This document shows, one piece after another, positions 57,816 to 64,000 of a stretch of 64,000 nt of DNA (its first letter is position 1; each line of letters starts with the position of its first letter). The DNA lies in NCBI GenBank assembly GCA_964628195.1, contig CAZVPF010000001.1, positions 124,001 to 188,000 of the forward strand, given 5' to 3'. This DNA comes from CAZVPF01 sp964628195 (GTDB lineage: Bacteria; Planctomycetota; Phycisphaerae; Sedimentisphaerales; Anaerohalosphaeraceae). A program made the position numbers and the translations under genes. Under the pieces are notes generated by a model. The model worked only from the letters and a program-made list of their open reading frames with translations, made no database searches and had not been told where the DNA came from.

Positions 57816-59774
57816 ATGAATCTTTATCAACACAAAAAAAGTTTTACAAAACTTATCCTCGTAGTAAGTCTAATTGCCGCTATTTTCCTGCCCTGCACAG
57901 CCTTTGCTGAAAAAGCAAAGGACATGGCCTATGAACAGGAAATGGTCCGCAAGTCCGAAGCAAACGCGATACTCCAGGGCTGGAGCCCGACCATACCCTT
58001 TGACGAGTCAAAGGTTACCTTTGGGGTCAGCACTGTTTCAAGGACCGGCTCGTGCAGCGCGACAATTAAAGTCGAGCCGGACGCAAAGCCCGCTTTTTAT
58101 GAAATGCAAAAAGACATTTCAGGCGTCAAGCCCGGTGAAGTTTACAAAATGACGGCATGGATAAAAACAGAAAACCAAACCGACGGTGTCGGGGCGTATA
58201 TGGGTATTGGCGCATTGAAAGCGGAGTATCCTTACAGCAGGTTTGTTTCGGGCGACGCTGAGAGAGTCACCGGAACAAGCGACTGGACAAAAGTTAGCTG
58301 CGTGCTCTTTGTTCCGCCCGGGGTTCATACTATTAGGCAGATAATCCTGATCCACGGCACAGGCCAGGCTTATTTTGACGATATCGTTTTTGAGAAAATA
58401 GATAGTTTCCAAAGTGTCGAAAACAATTCCCCGAAAATCCATGTAACCAACGAGGTAACCACGGAAGATTTTATCGGTTTCGGTTTCGAGGACGACGCGT
58501 TTTTCTATACCCAGGAAAATCTCAGCGAGATGAACCAGTCGGATATCGAACTGCGCAACCGCCGGATAGCCGAGCTTTCCCCTTCGGTCATCGCTACACT
58601 TTTCTGGTGGGACGCGATATGCCCGGACAAAAATCTCGATAACGTTACTTATGACACCGAGCAGTTCAAGGCCCTTATCCGTACACTGCGCCCTCACCAG
58701 CAGGCCGGTCGAAAAGTCTTCATGGGTGACGTATTCTGGGGATGGAGCAGGGAAAACTTCCCCTACAGCATGAAAAACGTAGAAAAAGGCATCGAAATAT
58801 ACTCCGACGCCGTTGAATACCTGGTTAAACAGCAGGGTCTTGAGTGCATTAAATACGTTTGCATTTCCGGTGAGGTTGATATGGTTTTCGAGTCATACGG
58901 CGGCTCGTTCGAAAGCTACCTCAAGGCATGCAGGCTGCTCAGGAAGAAACTTGACCAGGCCGGCCTTACGGACATAAAAATAATCGGCGACAAGAGCGGC
59001 GGCTTTGTGTGGATAGAGGAGATCATCCCGATACTCGACGATCTTTTCGGCATATTTACAATCCATGAATACCCGGAAATAACCCAGTACCCGCTGATAG
59101 ATTACCGCATCGACAGGATGGTGGACATCGTGCAAGACAAATCCGAACCTATCGTCACCGCTTCGGGTAAAAAGAAATATAAACCCATCTTCCTTTATGA
59201 AATCGGGGCTCTCGAAAGCAGCACAATGAGCACCCCGCAAATGGGCAGCGTAATGCCTCGATATGAGTACCCGCTCTATTGTGCCAACACCGCTATCTCG
59301 GGACTGAACAGGGGGCTTGTCGGCGGGTCCGTCTGGTGCCTGCACAGCATGTATTATCCCGGCAGGATGATGATGGACTGGGGAATTTGGGAATATAAAA
59401 ACCTGGACTGGAAAATACGCCCGGTGTATTACGGTTACGGACTGTTCACCAAATACGCAAAGCCCGGCATGAACCCCCTGAAAGTAGATGTCTCGCCCGA
59501 ATTTTATGATTTCTCCGCTGCAGCGCTTCGCGACAGCAACGGCAAGAGAATAGTTTACATACTTAATTTTTCCGACACAGCCCTTAAAGCAGACATATCC
59601 GGCCTGAATGAAGGCGCATTTGAAGTTTTCGAGTACAGCAGGGACACCGTGCCCTCGATGGGTGAAAAAGGCTACGGCCGGGTCGACTCCCTGAAAACAG
59701 GAAAAATATGGAAAGCCTCGCAGAAAAGCATTGATACAAAACCCGAAAGCATTATTATGCTCAAAGAAATTTGA
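57816..59774 (+). CDS. Secreted clan-GH-A-like glycosidase with N-terminal carbohydrate-binding-like domain
   Basis: A 652-residue protein with signal peptide (LILVVSLIAAIFLPCTAFA). Residues about 60-200 form a CBM-like sandwich (SCSATIKVEPDAKPAFYEMQ, GQAYFDDIVFEKID). From about 215 a (beta/alpha)8 barrel follows: SPSVIATLFWWDAICPDKN, GRKVFMGDVFWGW, IKYVCISGEVDMV with a candidate acid/base Glu, FGIFTIHEYPEI, and PIFLYEIGALESS with a candidate nucleophile Glu. These positions fit retaining clan GH-A enzymes such as GH39/GH51/GH30, but the usual NE is GE here. A C-terminal sandwich (GKRIVYILNFSDTALKADI) ends it. It sits 19 bp after the preceding enzyme and its end overlaps or abuts the next frame. 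Confidence 0.68.
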   Translation: MNLYQHKKSFTKLILVVSLIAAIFLPCTAFAEKAKDMAYEQEMVRKSEANAILQGWSPTIPFDESKVTFGVSTVSRTGSCSATIKVEPDAKPAFYEMQKDISGVKPGEVYKMTAWIKTENQTDGVGAYMGIGALKAEYPYSRFVSGDAERVTGTSDWTKVSCVLFVPPGVHTIRQIILIHGTGQAYFDDIVFEKIDSFQSVENNSPKIHVTNEVTTEDFIGFGFEDDAFFYTQENLSEMNQSDIELRNRRIAELSPSVIATLFWWDAICPDKNLDNVTYDTEQFKALIRTLRPHQQAGRKVFMGDVFWGWSRENFPYSMKNVEKGIEIYSDAVEYLVKQQGLECIKYVCISGEVDMVFESYGGSFESYLKACRLLRKKLDQAGLTDIKIIGDKSGGFVWIEEIIPILDDLFGIFTIHEYPEITQYPLIDYRIDRMVDIVQDKSEPIVTASGKKKYKPIFLYEIGALESSTMSTPQMGSVMPRYEYPLYCANTAISGLNRGLVGGSVWCLHSMYYPGRMMMDWGIWEYKNLDWKIRPVYYGYGLFTKYAKPGMNPLKVDVSPEFYDFSAAALRDSNGKRIVYILNFSDTALKADISGLNEGAFEVFEYSRDTVPSMGEKGYGRVDSLKTGKIWKASQKSIDTKPESIIMLKEI

Positions 59775-59827
59775 TCAGTTGGAATAACGCAGTAATTTTA
59801 AATATCCAATTTACAGGAAATGGACAA

Positions 59828-60970
59828 ATGGAAAACTTGTTTCAAATGCCAGGCGGCAAAGTCGAAACACGCTGGATATCACTGGAGAATAAAAATGGCG
59901 AAAAAGGCGCCGCAGGCAAGGCGAACTTCGGCAGAAAGGGCTCGGCCTGTACAAGACTTGCAGCGGGACAGGAAATAACCCTTGCCGATCTTAAAGGCAG
60001 CGGGACCATTCGACGCATGTGGATAACCATTTCCAGCCGAACACCGGACACACTTCGGGGGCTGAAAATAGAGATGTACTGGGACGGGGCCGCAACCCCG
60101 GCTGTACAGGGCCCGATAGGTGACTTCTTCTGCCACAGCCACGGCAGGATACTGAAGTTTGAAAACGCGTGTTTTTCCTCCCCGGAAGGCAGGAGCTTTA
60201 ACTGTAATATACCCATGCCGTTTAGAAAAGGGGCATTGATTAAACTCGTCAACGAATCTGAAAATTTAATGGACCTTTACTTCGATATAAACTGCACATT
60301 GAACGACAGGCACGACGAGAATACCCTGTATTTCCATTCTTACTGGCGACGGGAAAACCCGACGAAGATTAGAGAGGATATGACGATTCTGCCGGAAGTT
60401 CAAGGCAAGGGACGTTTTCTCGGTTGCAACCTCGGTATCCGGGTGAATGAAAAAATGAACAACTTCTGGTGGGGCGAAGGAGAGGTAAAGGTTTATCTCG
60501 ACGGCGACGAAAAGTATCCCACGCTCTGCGGGACCGGCACCGAGGACTATATCGGCACAGGCTGGGGACAGGGCTATTTTGTAAACCGTTTCCAGGGTAA
60601 CCATTATGTCGAGGGGGATAAAAAGACCAGCGATTCGTCTTTTGCCGACGCTTACGGTTATTACCGCTTTCACATCCCTGACCCTGTTTACTTCCACGAG
60701 AATATAAAGGTGGATATCCAGGTGATGGGCGGGGCTTTTTATAAATCGCTGATAGAATGCATGGACAGGTATCCCGATATAAAGCTGATTAAAACCGGTG
60801 ACGGAACCGAGCTTTACACAAGAAAAGAGATCGAGGAAAACCCGGAACAACCCGGCCTGGTCGAACGCTGCGATGATTATTCTGCAACGGCTTACTGGTA
60901 TATGAACAGGCCGGAAAACGGCTTGCCCGCTATAGCAGAAGCGACCGAAAGGATCAAGGACATCGTTTAG
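59828..60970 (+). CDS. DUF2961/GH172-family glycosidase
   Basis: A 380-residue soluble enzyme of the DUF2961 family, now GH172, whose members hydrolyse or transfer fructofuranosyl and D-/L-arabinofuranosyl residues. Motifs: ISLENKNGEKGAAG near the N-terminus, GSGTIRRMWITI, WRRENPTKIREDMTILPEVQG, GTGTEDYIGTGWG (Glu239, probably a catalytic Glu) and YRFHIPDPVYFHENIKVDI. ATG 59828 is preceded by AGGAAATGG; an upstream TTG at 59771 overlaps the previous stop but would add 19 residues not typical of the family. Cytoplasmic by absence of a signal. Confidence 0.87.
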   Translation: MENLFQMPGGKVETRWISLENKNGEKGAAGKANFGRKGSACTRLAAGQEITLADLKGSGTIRRMWITISSRTPDTLRGLKIEMYWDGAATPAVQGPIGDFFCHSHGRILKFENACFSSPEGRSFNCNIPMPFRKGALIKLVNESENLMDLYFDINCTLNDRHDENTLYFHSYWRRENPTKIREDMTILPEVQGKGRFLGCNLGIRVNEKMNNFWWGEGEVKVYLDGDEKYPTLCGTGTEDYIGTGWGQGYFVNRFQGNHYVEGDKKTSDSSFADAYGYYRFHIPDPVYFHENIKVDIQVMGGAFYKSLIECMDRYPDIKLIKTGDGTELYTRKEIEENPEQPGLVERCDDYSATAYWYMNRPENGLPAIAEATERIKDIV

Positions 60971-61006
60971 GCTCCGCCTGGCGGCAGGGAGACAAAGAAA
61001 ATATAT

Positions 61007-62299
61007 TTAACGGTTCGGCTGATTGGCGTCGTTGAAGTTCTTAACTTCCCGCAGCATATATTCTCTTTCGTTGTCTTCGGTAATGTTCCAGTCATTGTTT
61101 TGCGGCGGATAGTCATAAACCCAGATCGCCGAGAGCGGGACATTAAGCTCGATAATTGCGTTATATATCCTGTAAAAAATCTCCCGTTCGTTTTCAAGAG
61201 TTTTTGGTGCGCCGAACTCGCCCACGAAAAAAACCTTATTTTCCTTTTCGGCTGCATCTTTGCAAACACCTATAAACTCTTCTATTGAGATTTCGTCGGC
61301 AAAGTAAAGATTGTCATGGTGTGGATAAATATGCACCGATACTGAGTCGACCATGCCGGGGTTGTCGTTGGCAAGCATTCGCATCCACTGCTGCTTTGAA
61401 TCTTTCTGCCAGTTATTAAAATAGCTGCGGTGAAATGCGTTTTCAGGCGGCGCGGCGTCGCCGGTCGATATCAGCCGGTGCGGGTCTATTTTGCGTACCT
61501 CCTCGGCAAAAATTCTGTAAGCGGTTCTGATAGCTGCCCGTGTGGGCCTGTCTCTTTCGGTTCGGGTCAATGCGGTCCCCATTTCGGGCACTATCGGGGC
61601 TCTGCCGAAATTCGGATCTTCGTCGTTTCTCGGGATATCCGCTGCGAGAAGATGTTCGTTGCCGAACTCCCAAGCCCATATCGCCTCTGAATCTGCATAC
61701 CTGCCGACAATTTCCCGGGTATAGGTCCTGAAAAAGTCCATCGTTTTGCTTTTGGGATTCCCGATTTGGTCCATCGACTCGCCTGCAATATCAGGTACAT
61801 TACAGACATACCAGAACAGGCAGGGCACCAGGCCAAGCCCGTGCTTTTCGGCTTCGGCGACAAGTTCATCCATCAATTCAAAATACCGCTGTTTATCCTC
61901 AAGATAGAGTTTCCATTCGACAGGCCAATAGCCCCCGGCCATGAACCTTATGAAAGGTACATTGTAATCTTCTCTGAGCGTCCTGAAGCCTTCTTTATAG
62001 CTTTTGTCCTCAACATCCTTCAATACCCTGAAGAACGCGTTAAAGTAATTCACGCCCATGCCTGTGTAGGGTTTACCCTTTCTCATCAAACGTCCGTCCA
62101 CTGCATAAATCCCCGGGACCAGGCCGGCATTATCTTCGTTTAAGTTCATTTGGGAAGATTGCGGATTTGGTGTTTCGCCGGATGTCTTTTTCTCGTGTTT
62201 TGCCGCAGCAGTATCGGTGCTGTTAGTATTTGCCTGTTCTTGACATCCCGTAAATGCTAAAAAAAACGCCGTAACTAAAAGATAGGATAATAACCTCAT
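61007..62299 (-). CDS. GH5-type cellulase/mannanase-like lipoprotein
   Basis: A 430-residue protein with a lipobox (LAFTGC), so lipid-anchored. After a Ser/Thr/Gln-rich linker, a clan GH-A barrel begins at about residue 80: GVNYFNAFFRVL, VPFIRFMAGGYWP, HGLGLVPCLFWYVC. WEFGNEHLL carries the acid/base Glu215, and FFVGEFGAP the nucleophile Glu361, spacing normal for GH5. Sub-family cannot be given; beta-mannanase or beta-glucanase activity fits, and the adjacent beta-mannosidase-type GH2 gene favours a mannoside. It lies 48 bp downstream of that GH2 gene on the same strand, probably cotranscribed. Confidence 0.85.
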   Translation of the reverse strand: MRLLSYLLVTAFFLAFTGCQEQANTNSTDTAAAKHEKKTSGETPNPQSSQMNLNEDNAGLVPGIYAVDGRLMRKGKPYTGMGVNYFNAFFRVLKDVEDKSYKEGFRTLREDYNVPFIRFMAGGYWPVEWKLYLEDKQRYFELMDELVAEAEKHGLGLVPCLFWYVCNVPDIAGESMDQIGNPKSKTMDFFRTYTREIVGRYADSEAIWAWEFGNEHLLAADIPRNDEDPNFGRAPIVPEMGTALTRTERDRPTRAAIRTAYRIFAEEVRKIDPHRLISTGDAAPPENAFHRSYFNNWQKDSKQQWMRMLANDNPGMVDSVSVHIYPHHDNLYFADEISIEEFIGVCKDAAEKENKVFFVGEFGAPKTLENEREIFYRIYNAIIELNVPLSAIWVYDYPPQNNDWNITEDNEREYMLREVKNFNDANQPNR

Positions 62300-62347
62300 A
62301 TCTGCCCCGTATTAAATTAAGATTTGTTATACACTCGTTTTACAGAC

Positions 62348-64000
62348 TCAGTCCCAGTTGGTCAGCCAGTGGTTAATTTTAAGCTTTTCCGGGTCGAACT
62401 TGCTCTTTGCCCGGATAATGACCTCTTTTTGTTGACCGGGGTGCATATCGAAAAAGTTGTCGCTGAAATAAGCATTCATGTCTTCATCGGTAAGGAGGTT
62501 TACACATCGTGCAAATTTATCGGCAGTGATCTTTATCCCCGCCTGGTACTCACCGTTTTTTTCGACAAGCTTGCCCGATTTCACTTTAAGATTAGGTTTA
62601 GGCCAGTCTACGTCTTTCCAGAGGTTATGGAAATATATCTCGCTTGCATTGCCTTGCCCGGATTGAAAGCTGACCCTGAGGTAACTGTTTTTATCCTTGC
62701 CGGCAGCTTTGTTGGAAACGCGGACGATAACCTCCGAACTGTGCCTGCCAACACCTGTTTGTTTATTTTCGAGTATTTCAGATTCCCCGGTTTCAACGTT
62801 TTCACGATAGATGGTTACTTCCCCTGACAATTCTTCGGTAAGATTATGCGTAAGGTAGAGATCGTACCCCCCCTTTACCTTTCTAAACGAAAGAACAACG
62901 GGCCTGCACGCACGCTTGAGATAATAATAAACCTGCTTGGGCAGCCCGTAATAGTCGATTATCGACCAGCTCGCGCAAGGCCAGCAGTCATTAAGCATCC
63001 ATATAAGTGCACCGCTGTTGACAGGCTGTCTGCGTCTGTGGTGCTGGAACTCGGCGTAAAGGTATTCGGCGTGGAAGGTGCCGGCGACCTTGACAAAATC
63101 GGCAGCGTCTTTCGGTTCATGGAAAAGCTTTGAAGCGCATTTATACTGTACCTGCACGAATGTCTCAGGAAGGGAATTGTAAGGGTTGTCCTGAACATGG
63201 TGTTCCCATACGTCATTTATAGGCCACAGGTTCTCTTGAGATATAAACTTTTTCAGCGATCGCATCTGAACAGGGCCGTGCAGTCCGAACTCTGACATGA
63301 ACACCGCTTTTTTGCGATCGATATGCTCACGGAATTTGGTGATATCATCCTGGAATGCTTCTTCGTATGTTCCGCCGTGCGTATCGCCTGAGTAAGGATC
63401 GTTTCCTACGTCCGTTATGCTTATGGGGCTGCTCGGAGTGTAAGCTACGTCCGGGCAAAGGTCCTGTATAACACCACGCGCGAGATAATGAGTGACCAGT
63501 TTGCCGGTTGTAATATTCTCGGCGAAAGAACCTGTCTTTTCATTACCGCCGCACCAGTGCGTAATGCAAGGATGGTTGCGGAGTCTCTGAACCTGGTACT
63601 CAAACTCGGGGATAAGATCGAGCGTAAAGTCATGGTCGTTGTCGGGTATGTCCGAGCAGGCGAACATCATATCCTGCCAGACCATAATTCCGTTCTCGTC
63701 GCACAGCCGGTAGAAAGCCTCGTCTTCATATATCCCCCCGCCCCAGACCCTGAGCATGTTAAATCCCGCTTCGCGGGTCAGGCGAATGAGGTGTTCATAA
63801 CGTTCGACTGAGACAGTGCCCGGGAAGCAGTCCGCGGGAACCCAGTTGGCGCCGGTGCAGAATATATACTGCCCGTTTATTTTGAACTGGAATTTCTGAA
63901 TGTTTCCGCCGTTGGGGTCCTGCAAAAGCTCAACTTCGCGGATGCCGAAACTTCCCGAACTGGCGTCAAGAACCTTTTGTCCCTGCAGCAGTTCAATGCT
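62348..64000 (-). CDS. Beta-mannosidase-like GH2 enzyme (5' end outside the window)
   Basis: The frame is open to the window edge; the visible 550 residues are the catalytic and C-terminal parts. FGIREVELLQ, FKINGQYIFCTGANWVPADCF and MLRVWGGGIYEDEAFYRLCDE are typical of GH2 beta-mannosidases. The acid/base Glu is in WCGGNEKTGSF and the nucleophile Glu in FMSEFGLHGP. The C-terminal sandwich includes LYLTHNLTEELSGEVTIY and ends at NHWLTNWD. Retaining beta-D-mannosidase activity, probably on short oligosaccharides from the adjacent GH5 enzyme, is inferred. The signal region is not visible. Confidence 0.88.
   Translation of the reverse strand, partial: SIELLQGQKVLDASSGSFGIREVELLQDPNGGNIQKFQFKINGQYIFCTGANWVPADCFPGTVSVERYEHLIRLTREAGFNMLRVWGGGIYEDEAFYRLCDENGIMVWQDMMFACSDIPDNDHDFTLDLIPEFEYQVQRLRNHPCITHWCGGNEKTGSFAENITTGKLVTHYLARGVIQDLCPDVAYTPSSPISITDVGNDPYSGDTHGGTYEEAFQDDITKFREHIDRKKAVFMSEFGLHGPVQMRSLKKFISQENLWPINDVWEHHVQDNPYNSLPETFVQVQYKCASKLFHEPKDAADFVKVAGTFHAEYLYAEFQHHRRRQPVNSGALIWMLNDCWPCASWSIIDYYGLPKQVYYYLKRACRPVVLSFRKVKGGYDLYLTHNLTEELSGEVTIYRENVETGESEILENKQTGVGRHSSEVIVRVSNKAAGKDKNSYLRVSFQSGQGNASEIYFHNLWKDVDWPKPNLKVKSGKLVEKNGEYQAGIKITADKFARCVNLLTDEDMNAYFSDNFFDMHPGQQKEVIIRAKSKFDPEKLKINHWLTNWD

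Noticed and set aside
1..64000. CRISPR arrays, insertion sequences, prophage or integrase genes
   Set aside because: None seen: no regularly spaced repeats of array type, no transposase or integrase-like products, and the only tRNA is not flanked by a duplicated 3' end.

Overview
The window suggests a Gram-negative, flagellated, polysaccharide-degrading bacterium of the Planctomycetota, most likely class Phycisphaerae (Sedimentisphaerales-like). This is an inference from gene content: PEP-CTERM sorting tails, single-repeat dockerin-like C-termini, a prepilin-type secreted protein, many large secreted glycosidases of unassigned families, DUF1648/DUF4097 proteins and XylR-type AraC regulators. 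No ribosomal RNA is present to fix the taxonomy.

Layout. 0-3.7 kb: end of a flagellar export cluster (fliQ end, fliR, flhB), then an unusual FlhA-like membrane domain fused to a degenerate MinD/BY-kinase-like domain with its own promoter. 3.7-6.7 kb: a GHL6-type hydrolase divergent from a PEP-CTERM protein. 7.3-10.7 kb: ECF sigma factor, membrane anti-sigma candidate and a lipoprotein. 10.8-12.9 kb: repeat/dockerin secreted protein behind a long, possibly structured leader. 13-16.1 kb: Nudix hydrolase, then an unknown protein paired with a mannitol-dehydrogenase-family protein. 16.3-23.5 kb: an operon with a TPR secreted protein, histidine kinase, DUF1648 protein, repetitive DUF4097 lipoprotein and OmpR-type regulator. 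23.6-29.9 kb: GH31, an unknown lipoprotein and a duplicated beta-propeller glycosidase. 30-34.1 kb: housekeeping genes ispH, rpsA, an RpoD-like sigma factor and tRNA-Ser(CGA). 34.5-64 kb: a carbohydrate-utilisation region with a XylR/AraC regulator, PEP-CTERM and dockerin proteins sharing one FG-GAP module, a pseudopilin-like protein, a GH99-like/NodB fusion, a GPH-type sugar transporter, and GH116, GH78, (alpha/alpha)6, clan-A-like, GH172, GH5 and GH2 enzymes.

The strongest new signal is regulatory. Four promoters in the 34-57 kb region carry two direct copies of an 11-bp half-site, consensus GCGCAAAATGA, always exactly 21 bp apart and always 24-25 bp upstream of a -10 element. This is the geometry expected of an AraC-family activator, and an AraC/XylR-type regulator gene lies at 34589-35764. 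I infer that this regulator turns on the FG-GAP PEP-CTERM protein, the double-dockerin protein, the 1131-residue secreted hydrolase and the 56.3-61 kb enzyme operon together. The enzyme set (rhamnosidase, beta-mannosidase, GH5, GH172, GH116) suggests a complex heteropolysaccharide as substrate.
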